34,507 nt of DNA, from positions 1-34,507 of the forward strand of contig NZ_LWEX01000035.1 in NCBI RefSeq assembly GCF_001634885.1, in the 5' to 3' direction. The position numbers were made by a program, and so were the translations under genes. The notes beneath the pieces were generated by a model. That model did not search any database. It had not been told where the DNA came from and saw nothing but the letters and a program-made list of their open reading frames with translations. Origin of the DNA: Sulfitobacter sp. HI0040. Lineage in GTDB: Bacteria; Pseudomonadota; Alphaproteobacteria; Rhodobacterales; Rhodobacteraceae. Numbering within the stretch: position 1 is the stretch's first letter; the number at the start of each line of letters is the position of its first letter. This document shows positions 10,162 through 18,956 of this stretch, piece after piece.

Positions 10162-11090
10162 CGGGCCGCCACTATGCGCCGGGCCTCGGCGCTGTCGGCA
10201 TCCATCTGGGCGATCAAGGCATCGAGACTGTCGAACTTCTCTTCCGGGCGGAGGTGCTCGACCAGCGCCACCGACAGATGCGCGCCGTAAAGATCCCCGG
10301 TGAAATCGAAGAGAAAGGTTTCGATGTTGGGCCGGTTCTCTCCGAACATCGGGCGCACGCCAAGGCTGGCGACCCCGGTGTAGCTTCCCGCATGCGGCCC
10401 CTCCAAGACGTCGACCAGCACGGCATAGACGCCAAAGGCCGGCGGGTGCAGTCCCTCGATCGACATGTTGGCGGTGGGGTATCCCAGTTCGCGGCCCCGT
10501 TGTTCGCCGCCGATCACGGGTCCTTCGATCCGGTGCCAATGGTCCAGCATGGCGGCGGCATCGCGCGGGCGGCCTTCGCTCAGTGCCTTGCGGATGGCGG
10601 TGGAGGAAACCGTTTGCGTATCCCGCGCCATGAGCGGTGCGATGGTGACGCCAAAGCCGAAATCCGCACCGAACCGCACAAGGTCATCCGCAGTGCCGCT
10701 GCGCCCCTTGCCGAAGCAGAAATCCGCGCCCACAACCACATGGCGCAGACCAAGGCCCCGATGCAGAACGTCGCGCGCGAAGGCTTCGGGGCTCAGCGAG
10801 GCCAGCGCCTTGTTGAAGGGCAGTTCGTAAAGTCGTGAGACACCGAGTTTTTCCAGCCGGTGGGCGCGTGCCTCCGGGCCCATCAGGCGAAAGGGCGGGG
10901 CGTCGGGGGCGAAATATTCCCTTGGATGCGGCTCGAAGGTGACAACGCCCAGTGGCGCATCCGGGCAGGCGCTGCGCGCGATGTCTATGACCGAACGGTG
11001 GCCCGTGTGCACGCCGTCGAAATTGCCGATCGCGGCGCTGGCACCCCGATCCTGCGGTTCGACATATCTGTAATCTCGCACGATACGCAT
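10158..11090 (-). CDS. ribF: Bifunctional riboflavin kinase / FAD synthetase
   Basis: Converts riboflavin to FMN and then FAD. The 310-residue length is typical of the bacterial two-domain enzyme. The N-terminal nucleotidyltransferase domain shows GNFDGVHTGH (22-31), the 'HxGH'-type motif, and SSTAIR (162-167). The C-terminal kinase domain shows GYPTANM with the PTAN motif at 205-208, and later GENRPNIETFLFDF. The ATG at 11090 has no strong Shine-Dalgarno. Upstream lies a GC-rich hairpin (11144-11160) and the MaoC gene. It is the first member of the coupled ribF-ycgN-ltaE trio. No FMN riboswitch is apparent in the short leader. Confidence 0.96.
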   Translation of the reverse strand: MRIVRDYRYVEPQDRGASAAIGNFDGVHTGHRSVIDIARSACPDAPLGVVTFEPHPREYFAPDAPPFRLMGPEARAHRLEKLGVSRLYELPFNKALASLSPEAFARDVLHRGLGLRHVVVGADFCFGKGRSGTADDLVRFGADFGFGVTIAPLMARDTQTVSSTAIRKALSEGRPRDAAAMLDHWHRIEGPVIGGEQRGRELGYPTANMSIEGLHPPAFGVYAVLVDVLEGPHAGSYTGVASLGVRPMFGENRPNIETFLFDFTGDLYGAHLSVALVEHLRPEEKFDSLDALIAQMDADSAEARRIVAAR

Positions 11091-11143
11091 GGGATGTGCG
11101 TAGCCCCGGCAACCGGCGAGGGCAAGAGCGGGCGGCGGCCCGG

Positions 11144-11160
11144 CGGGCCGTGCCGGCCCG
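11144..11160 (-). other. GC-rich hairpin between the MaoC gene and ribF
   Basis: CGGGCCG (11144-11150) and CGGCCCG (11154-11160) form a perfect 7-bp stem with a 3-base loop, right after the MaoC stop codon. There is no T-tract on either side, so it is either a weak terminator or attenuator or a 3'-end stabiliser. Confidence 0.4.
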
Positions 11161-11163
11161 GCT

Positions 11164-11607
11164 TCAGTCGAACTTGCGTGAGGGGGCCAGAACGGTGGCT
11201 TCGCCCACCAGCACCTTCTTGCCGTCGACGGTGCACTGGCAGTCCATCTTCACCCGGCGCTTGCCGAATTCGATATCCGTCACGGTTACTTCCGCGCGCA
11301 CCATGTCGCCGGGGCGCACGGGCCCCAGAAACTTGAGCGACTGGCCAAGGTAGACCGTACCATGGCCCGGAAGCTGCTCGCCGATCACGGCAGAGACGAG
11401 TCCGGCGGTCAGCATGCCATGTGCGATGCGCCCTTCGAAGATCGTGTCGCGGGCGTAGTCGTCATCCAGATGCACCGGGTTGCGGTCGGTCGAGACGGCG
11501 GCGAACATCTCGATATCCTCGTCGGTCACCACCTTCTGCAGATATCGCGTCATCCCGATTTCGATGTCTTCGATACAGATCGTTCCGCGCGGCAGGTTAT
11601 CCAACAT
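11164..11607 (-). CDS. MaoC family hydratase ((R)-specific enoyl-CoA hydratase-like)
   Basis: A 147-residue single hot-dog domain of the MaoC/PhaJ type. The hydratase signature is intact: STDRNPVHLDDDYARDTIFEGRIAHGML, with the catalytic Asp41 and His46 of the D-x-N-P-x-H pattern. These enzymes hydrate trans-2-enoyl-CoA to (R)-3-hydroxyacyl-CoA and can feed polyhydroxyalkanoate synthesis or degrade unusual acyl chains. The ATG is preceded by GAGGGCGA. It lies upstream of ribF with a 73-base gap containing a hairpin and downstream of a HAD phosphatase gene with a 90-base AT-richer gap, so it may have its own promoter. The acyl-CoA substrate is not deducible. Confidence 0.9.
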   Translation of the reverse strand: MLDNLPRGTICIEDIEIGMTRYLQKVVTDEDIEMFAAVSTDRNPVHLDDDYARDTIFEGRIAHGMLTAGLVSAVIGEQLPGHGTVYLGQSLKFLGPVRPGDMVRAEVTVTDIEFGKRRVKMDCQCTVDGKKVLVGEATVLAPSRKFD

Positions 11608-11697
11608 GATTCGCCCTCAAACAATAAAATGGCGTCCCGTATCCCGGGATGGCAACTTTATTGCTTTGCAACTGCAGAAAATCAAGTCTTAATCACC

Positions 11698-12570
11698 CTA
11701 GCGGAGGTGTCCTATGGTATAGGTCGGCGCGGCTTGGTGCTCCTCCAAATAGGCGCGGAGGGCCGCCGGGTCGGGTGTACCACGGGTTTTTGTCTCCGCC
11801 GCCGCCAGCCCGCCGGAGATGAAGAGCGAATCGATATCCTCCCCCGCGGCACCGGCCACATCTGTCAGGATCCCGTCCCCCACGGCGAGGATGCGGCTGT
11901 CAGGGATATCAACGCCAAGTGCCGCCAGCCTGCGCCGGGCCAGATCGTAGATGGGCGGGTGCGGCTTACCGAAATAGAGGCTTTCGCCGCCCATCTCGGT
12001 ATAAAGAGCGGCCAGCGCGCCGGCGCACCATTCACGTTCCTCGCCCCGGTCCACCACGATATCGGGGTTGGCGCAAAGCAGCTTGAGCCCGCGCTGCTTT
12101 GCCAGCAGGAACTCGGGCCGCATGACCGAAGGATCGGCCTTCGGATCCGCGGGGCCGGTGCAGACGATGCCTTCGGCCTCGTCCAGCGGAACGCGCTCGA
12201 CCTCTACCGGATTTTCAAGAATTTCGAGCGGCTGAAAGAACCGGTCGTCGCGGCCGTCTCCGATATACCAGACCTTTTTGCCCACCGCGCCCTGGAACAT
12301 GGCAGAGCGCGCCGAATCGCCCGAGGTGGCGATACTGTCCCACGCGTCTTCGGGCACGCCGAAATGACCCAGCTGTCGCGTCACTCCGGCGCGCGGGCGC
12401 GGCGAATTGGTGACCAGAACCACCTTGCCGCCCCGCGACCGATAGGCCTGCAGTGCAGAGACGGCATCGGGCAGGGCGCGCACACCGTCATGCACGCAGC
12501 CCCAGAGATCGACGAACATCGCGTCGTATTGATCGGATACTTCGTCCAGCCGGTCGATGATCTGTGTCAT
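11698..12570 (-). CDS. TIGR01459 family HAD-IIA hydrolase
   Basis: A 290-residue HAD-superfamily IIA (NagD/CECR5-like) protein. Motif I appears as FVDLWGCVHDGV with nucleophile Asp21; the general-acid position two residues on is Trp23, not Asp. I recall 'DxWG' as the normal form in this subfamily. Motif II is LVTNSPRP, motif III lies around FGKPHPPIYDLA, and motif IV is VGDGILTDVAGA. The subfamily's substrate is unknown; most IIA members are sugar-phosphate or nucleotide phosphatases. ATG at 12570 follows AAGGAGAG 5 bases upstream. It sits between the crotonase and MaoC genes on the same strand, with gaps of 60 and 90 bases. Confidence 0.9.
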   Translation of the reverse strand: MTQIIDRLDEVSDQYDAMFVDLWGCVHDGVRALPDAVSALQAYRSRGGKVVLVTNSPRPRAGVTRQLGHFGVPEDAWDSIATSGDSARSAMFQGAVGKKVWYIGDGRDDRFFQPLEILENPVEVERVPLDEAEGIVCTGPADPKADPSVMRPEFLLAKQRGLKLLCANPDIVVDRGEEREWCAGALAALYTEMGGESLYFGKPHPPIYDLARRRLAALGVDIPDSRILAVGDGILTDVAGAAGEDIDSLFISGGLAAAETKTRGTPDPAALRAYLEEHQAAPTYTIGHLR

Positions 12571-12630
12571 GCGCTCTCCTTTTCGTTGGGGGACGCATAG
12601 GCCATCCCCGCGCGAGAGGGAACAGGGCCG

Positions 12631-13485
12631 CTAATCCCGGTTACCGGGAATCGGGCGGTTACGGGTCCAGTCGAAGCTGCCTGCATCACGCTCTTCCACC
12701 GCGCGTTTCCACCCTTCAGACTCCGCACGCGCCTTGAAGTTCAGCCCCTCGGGCGAATGGCGCGTAATGCCATCGAACACGGTTGCAAGTCTTTGGGTCT
12801 GGTTGATCGTGGCCTCGATGGTCTGGTTGATGACCATCTTCTGCATGGCAAGCTGGTTGATCGGCACGCTTGCCATCCGGCCCGCCAATGCTTCCACTTC
12901 GGCATCGAGATCGGCGGCGGGCACGGATTTCAGCACCAGCCCCATTTCGGCGGCTTCGACGCCGGTGATCTTGTCACCCGTCAGCAGCATCCGCTTGGCC
13001 TTTTCCAGACCCAGCCGATAGGTCCACATCGCCGTCGTCGGGCACCCCCAGACGCGCGTGGGCATGTACCCGATACGTGCATCATCCGCCATGATCACAA
13101 GATCGCAGCAGAGCGCGATATCGCTGCCGCCCGCCACCGCATGGCCATGGACCTTGCAGACGACCGGTTTGTGGGCCCGGAACAGCGACATGAAATGCTG
13201 CGTGTTCGCCCACATGAACTGGTAGTCCTGCATCGGGTCCCATGGCATCGACTGGGTCATCGCGTTGGTGGGGTCGGCGGCGTAGTGGGCCAGATCGTAG
13301 CCCGCGCAGAAGGCTTCGCCCGCGCCGGACAGGATCATCACGTGAACCTCCGGGTCGGCGTCCGCCTCGGCCACGGCGGCAGCCAGTTCGCCCGGCAGGT
13401 CGTCATTGATGGCGTTTAGCACCTCGGGCCGGTTCAGCGTGATCCGCGCGATACGTCCCGTGGTTTCGTAAAGGATTGTCGACAT
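12631..13485 (-). CDS. Crotonase / enoyl-CoA hydratase family protein with atypical active site
   Basis: A 284-residue crotonase-fold protein. The first oxyanion-hole segment is AFCAGYDL (58-65) and the second is HGHAVAGGSDIALCCDLVI (113-131). In rat mitochondrial enoyl-CoA hydratase the two catalytic glutamates are Glu144 and Glu164. Aligned by eye, the first corresponds to Asp122 here and the second falls at Pro142 (RIGYMPTRVWGCPT). A normal water-adding mechanism is therefore doubtful; isomerase, hydrolase, decarboxylase or another crotonase reaction is possible. The C-terminal part (INQLAMQKMVINQ...) is family-typical. Its ATG lies directly after the ppaC terminator, whose 3' arm provides the only good Shine-Dalgarno (GGGGAG, 8 bases from ATG). 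Confidence 0.88.
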   Translation of the reverse strand: MSTILYETTGRIARITLNRPEVLNAINDDLPGELAAAVAEADADPEVHVMILSGAGEAFCAGYDLAHYAADPTNAMTQSMPWDPMQDYQFMWANTQHFMSLFRAHKPVVCKVHGHAVAGGSDIALCCDLVIMADDARIGYMPTRVWGCPTTAMWTYRLGLEKAKRMLLTGDKITGVEAAEMGLVLKSVPAADLDAEVEALAGRMASVPINQLAMQKMVINQTIEATINQTQRLATVFDGITRHSPEGLNFKARAESEGWKRAVEERDAGSFDWTRNRPIPGNRD

Positions 13486-13517
13486 GAAAAAGGCTCCCCG
13501 GCGTCTGCGGGGAGCCT
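13486..13517 (-). terminator. Rho-independent terminator of ppaC, overlapping the crotonase ribosome binding site
   Basis: Read on the minus strand, AGGCTCCCCG (13517-13508) pairs perfectly with CGGGGAGCCT (13500-13491) around a 7-base loop and is followed by TTTT and C (down to 13486). It ends 38 bases after the ppaC stop, immediately before the crotonase ATG (13485). The 3' arm contains GGGGAG, the apparent Shine-Dalgarno of the crotonase gene. Confidence 0.88.
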
Positions 13518-13555
13518 ATGCACCGTTCTGCGATTCGTCCAAGGACGGGCGGCGC

Positions 13556-14476
13556 TTACAGCTTGAGGTTGGGGATGATCTGCTTCTTGCGGCTCATGAT
13601 CCCGGGCAGGACGACCGTGTCACCCTCCACCCGTGCCTCAAAGCTGCGCTCGGCGATCCGGCGGACCGTATCGTTGGGCACCAGCAGCGTCGCCTCTTCC
13701 TTCAGGATGTCCACGACGAAAAGCAGCACCTCTGCCGCGCCGTCTTCTTCGGCCACCTTCGGCATGGCCTGCATCAGCGCATCCTTGCGCTCCAGCAGCG
13801 GCTGGGGGGAGGTCGTCTCCAGCACGGAAACGCGCAGTGCCGTCCCGTCGAGATCGAATTCCTTGCTGTCCATCCGCAGCAGCTCGGCCTCGGAAAAGGC
13901 GGACACATCCGATTTCGCGGCGAACATCTCGTCCGCGTAGCTGTCGATGTCCACACCGAGGTCCTGCGCCAGCGCCTCCGCGATCGCGCGGTCTTCCTGC
14001 GTGGTGGTGGGGCTGCGGAACGCGAGCGTGTCCGACAGGATGCACGACAGCGCTGCACCCTTGACCCCGCGGGGGGCCTGCGCCCAGTCCTTGCCGATCA
14101 TCTTGTACATGATGGTGGCGGTGCAGGCGAGCGGCTGGATGTTGATCTCGATCGGGCCGCGGGTTTCCAGACCGGCCACCAACCGGTGATGATCGATGAT
14201 GCCGGTGATGTCCGCATCGTTGATATTGCCCGGCAGTTCGGCAGGGTTGTTGGTGTCCACGATGACGACGGGCGTATCCGCCGCGAGGTCGGTCAGGATC
14301 TCGGGCTTGTCCAGAGCCCAGTGGTCCAGCACGAAGAGCGCTTCGGTATTGGGTTCACCGAGCAACATGGGTTTTGCATCCACGCCTTTGATCTCATTGA
14401 GATACCAAGCCCAGACGATCGGGCTGCCGGTGCTGTCTGTGTCGGGCGCCTTATGGCCGAATACGAGCGTTGTCAT
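13556..14476 (-). CDS. ppaC: Manganese-dependent inorganic pyrophosphatase (family II)
   Basis: Cytoplasmic family II pyrophosphatase (306 residues) of the DHH superfamily, hydrolysing PPi to phosphate to pull biosynthetic reactions forward. Metal ligands are visible: His8, Asp12 and Asp14 in GHKAPDTDS, Asp74 in VIVDTNN and the DHH motif at 95-97 in IIDHHRL. The C-terminal DHHA2 domain carries the substrate-binding SRKKQIIP near the end. The ATG at 14476 follows a well-formed promoter (14514-14542). It ends with an intrinsic terminator before the crotonase gene. The gene is divergent from the DUF2161 gene. Confidence 0.97.
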   Translation of the reverse strand: MTTLVFGHKAPDTDSTGSPIVWAWYLNEIKGVDAKPMLLGEPNTEALFVLDHWALDKPEILTDLAADTPVVIVDTNNPAELPGNINDADITGIIDHHRLVAGLETRGPIEINIQPLACTATIMYKMIGKDWAQAPRGVKGAALSCILSDTLAFRSPTTTQEDRAIAEALAQDLGVDIDSYADEMFAAKSDVSAFSEAELLRMDSKEFDLDGTALRVSVLETTSPQPLLERKDALMQAMPKVAEEDGAAEVLLFVVDILKEEATLLVPNDTVRRIAERSFEARVEGDTVVLPGIMSRKKQIIPNLKL

Positions 14477-14513
14477 GCGGTGTTCCTAAAGAAGGGTTGT
14501 TCGGTTTCGCGGC

Positions 14514-14542
14514 CTTATAGTCACGCTGATCTGCCTTGTCAC
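14514..14542 (-). promoter_or_regulatory. Candidate sigma-70-type promoter of ppaC
   Basis: On the minus strand GTGACA (14542-14537) and TATAAG (14519-14514) are separated by 17 bases, each close to consensus. The predicted leader to the ppaC start is about 30 bases. Confidence 0.6.
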
Positions 14543-14616
14543 CCGATTGCCGCGCCCCGCCGCCAAAGCCCCTGCGACGTATTCACCACGGGGCGCGAAT
14601 AGGGCAGTCTGCGGCC

Positions 14617-15297
14617 ATGTCAGCCCCACGTGAAACCGATCTTTATCCCCCGGTGAAGGCCTTTCTGGAGGATCAGGGCTATGTGGTGAAATCCGAAGTG
14701 GGCCCCGCCGATGTCATGGCCCTGCGCGGGGCGGAGCCGCCGGTGATCGTCGAGTTGAAGACCGGGTTTTCGCTGACGCTGTTTCACCAATGCCTCGCCC
14801 GCCTCGCGGTGGCGGAAGACGTCTACATGGCCGTGCCCCGGCAAACGGGCAAACGGTTCCTGAAGGCGTTGAAGGACAACACCGCGCTGGCAAGGCGGTT
14901 GGGGCTGGGCCTGATCACCGTGCGCCTGTCCGACGGTCTGGTCGAGGTGCATTGCGACCCCGGCCCCTATGCGCCGCGCAAGTCCGCGCGCAAGTCGGGG
15001 CGGCTCCTGCGGGAGTTTGCCCGCCGGCAGGGGGATCCCAACGACGGGGGCCAGACCCGCGCAGGGCTGGTGACGGCCTATCGACAGGACGCATTGAAGC
15101 TGGCCGTCTATCTTTTCGAAGCGGGGGCCAGCAAGGGCGCGATGGTGGCGCGGGAAACCGGCGTCACCCCTGCCACGCGCATGATGCGGGACAATCATTA
15201 CGGATGGTTTGAAAAAGTCGACAAAGGCATATATGGCCTTACCCCGACGGGGGCCGAAGCGGTCCAGACCGCGGGTCGCCTGCTAGGCAGCGACTAG
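14617..15297 (+). CDS. DUF2161 family PD-(D/E)XK-like protein
   Basis: A 226-residue protein of the DUF2161 family, described as putative PD-(D/E)XK phosphodiesterases. The nuclease-like core is visible: GPADVMAL with Asp32, followed by VIVELKTG with Glu46 and Lys48, the D...E-x-K arrangement, then a helix with LFHQCLARLAVAEDVYMAVP. The C-terminal third (GASKGAMVARETGVTPATRMMRDNHYGWFEKVDKGIYGLTPTG) looks like a winged helix and may contact nucleic acid. The true target and biological role are unknown. ATG at 14617 starts the conserved region; an upstream in-frame start adds a Pro/Arg-rich extension lying over the ppaC promoter and was rejected. There is no restriction or defence partner beside it. 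Confidence 0.82.
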   Translation: MSAPRETDLYPPVKAFLEDQGYVVKSEVGPADVMALRGAEPPVIVELKTGFSLTLFHQCLARLAVAEDVYMAVPRQTGKRFLKALKDNTALARRLGLGLITVRLSDGLVEVHCDPGPYAPRKSARKSGRLLREFARRQGDPNDGGQTRAGLVTAYRQDALKLAVYLFEAGASKGAMVARETGVTPATRMMRDNHYGWFEKVDKGIYGLTPTGAEAVQTAGRLLGSD

Positions 15298-15334
15298 ACC
15301 GGCAATACCATCGCAATTTCTCTTATTTGCCGTG

Positions 15335-15363
15335 TTGACAGGTTCAGCGCCTATCCCTAGCTA
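15335..15363 (+). promoter_or_regulatory. Candidate groESL promoter
   Basis: A consensus TTGACA (15335-15340) is followed after 17 bases by TAGCTA (15358-15363), a weak -10. Transcription would begin around the CIRCE operator, as in other HrcA-controlled groESL operons. Confidence 0.5.
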
Positions 15364-15370
15364 TGCGCCA

Positions 15371-15397
15371 TTAGCACTCAGTGAGGTTGAGTGCTAA
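15371..15397 (+). promoter_or_regulatory. CIRCE operator (HrcA binding site)
   Basis: A perfect CIRCE element: TTAGCACTC (15371-15379), 9-base spacer, GAGTGCTAA (15389-15397). This is the target of the HrcA repressor, whose activity depends on GroEL, giving feedback control of the chaperonin operon. It lies in the groES leader, 69 bases before the start codon. hrcA itself is not in the window. Confidence 0.97.
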
Positions 15398-15465
15398 TGA
15401 CTGAAAGGCCCCAGCCGGGGGCGCAGTCGATTGGAAGTAACTTTGAGCCTCAAGGAGCTGCAAAG

Positions 15466-15753
15466 ATGGCATTGAAACCGCTTCATGACCGCGTGCTGGT
15501 ACGTCGCACCGAAAGCGAAGAAAAGACCAAGGGCGGTCTGATCATCCCCGATTCCGCCAAGGAAAAGCCCTCCGAAGGTGAAGTCGTTGCCTGCGGCGAT
15601 GGCGCCCGCAAGGACAGCGGCGAACTGATCGAGATGGCCGTGAAACCCGGTGACAAGATCCTGTTCGGCAAATGGTCCGGCACAGAAGTCACGCTGGATG
15701 GCGAAGAACTGCTGATGATGAAGGAAAGCGACATCATGGGGATCATCTCCTGA
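15466..15753 (+). CDS. groES: Co-chaperonin GroES
   Basis: The 95-residue GroES ring subunit that caps GroEL and encloses the folding chamber. [14 protein letters not shown] is the canonical N-terminus, followed by the mobile-loop region [20 protein letters not shown] and the conserved end [15 protein letters not shown]. The ATG at 15466 has AAGGAG 8 bases upstream; an in-frame start at 15391 lies inside the CIRCE element and was rejected. It is the first gene of the groES-groEL operon and is controlled by the CIRCE operator just upstream. Confidence 0.98.
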   Translation: MALKPLHDRVLVRRTESEEKTKGGLIIPDSAKEKPSEGEVVACGDGARKDSGELIEMAVKPGDKILFGKWSGTEVTLDGEELLMMKESDIMGIIS

Positions 15754-15764
15754 CCACGGGAGAC

Positions 15765-15782
15765 CGGGTAAACCGTTACCCG
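15765..15782 (+). other. Hairpin in the groES-groEL intercistronic region
   Basis: CGGGTAA (15765-15771) and TTACCCG (15776-15782) form a perfect 7-bp stem with a 4-base loop ACCG. It has no T-tract and is not a terminator. In Agrobacterium tumefaciens the groESL mRNA is cleaved between the two genes at such a position, so this may be an mRNA processing site. Confidence 0.5.
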
Positions 15783-15791
15783 ACCACATGA

Positions 15792-17471
<1,680 letters not shown>

Positions 17472-17494
17472 TCTGCCCCCCGGGTAACTTTCGG

Positions 17495-17521
17495 AAGGCG
17501 CGCCCCCCGGGCGCGCCTTTT
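17495..17521 (+). terminator. Rho-independent terminator of groESL
   Basis: AAGGCGCGCCC (17495-17505) pairs perfectly with GGGCGCGCCTT (17509-17519) around CCC, followed by TTTT. This is a strong 11-bp stem 23 bases after the groEL stop. Confidence 0.9.
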
Positions 17522-17542
17522 GCGTTTCACGGATCGTTCACG

Positions 17543-17561
17543 AAGCCCGCAACCGGGCTTT
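17543..17561 (+). terminator. Second hairpin after groEL
   Basis: AAGCCCG (17543-17549) and CGGGCTT (17554-17560) with a 4-base loop, followed by only T then GCC. It may be a back-up terminator in tandem with the one at 17495, or a leader hairpin of the transporter gene at 17594. Confidence 0.4.
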
Positions 17562-17593
17562 GCCAAAGTCTGCAGGGCAGGGTACGCAAGGCC

Positions 17594-18442
17594 ATGCGCC
17601 TTGCCCTTCTCACTCTTCTGACGATGACCGCTTTCGCGGCAAATTCCATCCTGACCCGCATGGCGGTGGACGGGGGGCATATCGATGCTGCCGCCTTTGC
17701 GCTGATACGGGTGCTGGCCGGGGCCGTGGTGCTTGGCATGGTGCTGAGCCTGCGCGGCGGAGGGCTGCCGTTGTTACGGCGCAACCGGCTGCCGGGGGCC
17801 TTCAGCCTCGCGGCCTATATGATCGGGTTTTCCCTCGCCTATATGACCCTCGACGCGGGGCTGGGCGCCCTGATCCTCTTCGGGGTGGTCCAGATCACCA
17901 TGTTCGCCCATGCAGCATTGAGGGGGGTGCCGCCCACCTTGCGACAACTGACAGGGGCGGGGGTCGCCTTCGCGGGCCTTATGCTCGCGCTCTGGCCTGG
18001 GCCGGGCGGGCAGGCCGACCCGGTGGGCGCGGCGCTGATGATCGTCGCTGGGCTGGGGTGGGCGGTCTATACCATCTCGGGCCGGGCGGCGTCCGACCCG
18101 CTGGCGGCCACTTCGGCGAATTTCCTGCTCTGCCTGCCCATCCTCCTTGTGCTGCTGGTCGGCACCGGGCTTCGGTTCGGCCTTATCGGCGTAGGGCTGG
18201 GGATCGTCTGCGGGGGGCTGACCTCGGGGCTTGGCTATGCGCTGTGGTACAGTGTTCTGCCAAGGCTCGACCAATCTGTCGCCGCCGTTGTCCAGCTCAG
18301 CGTGCCGATCATCGCGATCCTCGCGGGCGCTTTGCTTTTGGGGGAGATGCCCAGTGTCCTCACGCTCGCTGCGGCCGCGTTGGTGGTGGGCGGCATCTTC
18401 TGGGCCGTCACCGGACGAGCGGTTCCAGCGGGTCGTAGCTGA
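17594..18442 (+). CDS. DMT-superfamily (EamA) transporter
   Basis: A 282-residue inner-membrane protein of the drug/metabolite transporter superfamily with two EamA repeats. About ten hydrophobic segments can be seen, from LALLTLLTMTAFAANSILTRMAV at the start to [19 protein letters not shown] at the end. Typical EamA features are NSILTRMAVDGG in helix 1, 'ALRG..' joins between repeats, and the second-repeat end ALWYSVLPRLDQSVAAVVQLSVPIIAILAGALLLGE. The substrate (amino acid, nucleoside or metabolite export) cannot be predicted. The ribosome binding site is weak (AAGG). Its 3' end overlaps the convergent Nudix gene by 35 bases. Confidence 0.9.
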   Translation: MRLALLTLLTMTAFAANSILTRMAVDGGHIDAAAFALIRVLAGAVVLGMVLSLRGGGLPLLRRNRLPGAFSLAAYMIGFSLAYMTLDAGLGALILFGVVQITMFAHAALRGVPPTLRQLTGAGVAFAGLMLALWPGPGGQADPVGAALMIVAGLGWAVYTISGRAASDPLAATSANFLLCLPILLVLLVGTGLRFGLIGVGLGIVCGGLTSGLGYALWYSVLPRLDQSVAAVVQLSVPIIAILAGALLLGEMPSVLTLAAAALVVGGIFWAVTGRAVPAGRS

Positions 18443-18887
18443 CCGTCCCGTCCCGCCCGAAGGCCACCGCCCGCAGGCTGTCGGGCTTATGCGGGATTTG
18501 CGCCAGTTCCGCTTCGGTCAGCCAGCGCCTGTCGCTCACGATGCGCTGGGTATCTTCCCACGCCGGATCTGGGTTTGCCTGTGTTCCCGGCGCCAGTTCG
18601 CAGCGAAAGTACACATCCACCTGGTGAAAGCTGCCGCCGGGCACGTGAAACTCGTTCACGAGGCAGGGCGCGCCCACGACGATGCGTAGCCCCGTCTCTT
18701 CGTGCACCTCCCGCAGCAGGTTTTCGGGCAGGGAACTGCCCGCTTCGACCCCGCCGCCGGGGGCGCACATCAGGGGGCTTTGCCCATCGGGATAGGCGTT
18801 TACCATCAGCACCCGGTTTTCGTGCATCAGGATGGCCCGCACCGCGAGGCGGGGGCAGGCGCTGGCGTCGGGCAGATCGGCGGGCAT
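18408..18887 (-). CDS. Nudix hydrolase
   Basis: A 159-residue Nudix-fold hydrolase, expected to cleave a nucleoside diphosphate linked to another group. The Nudix box runs from about residue 45 to 67: [23 protein letters not shown]. The metal-binding REVHEETGL half is perfect, but the Glu expected in the 'GES' position is Ser51, so the consensus G-x5-E is not met. That Glu is not one of the core metal ligands in REx2EE, so activity is likely kept. [12 protein letters not shown] and the acidic [22 protein letters not shown] follow the family pattern. The substrate is unknown. The CDS converges with the DMT transporter and overlaps its last 35 bases. Confidence 0.88.
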   Translation of the reverse strand: MPADLPDASACPRLAVRAILMHENRVLMVNAYPDGQSPLMCAPGGGVEAGSSLPENLLREVHEETGLRIVVGAPCLVNEFHVPGGSFHQVDVYFRCELAPGTQANPDPAWEDTQRIVSDRRWLTEAELAQIPHKPDSLRAVAFGRDGTVSYDPLEPLVR

Positions 18888-18956
18888 CGGCGGACTTTCG
18901 TAAGGTCACACCGGGGGACCATTTCACGTTCGCCCGATTCAGTCTATCTGAAGCCC

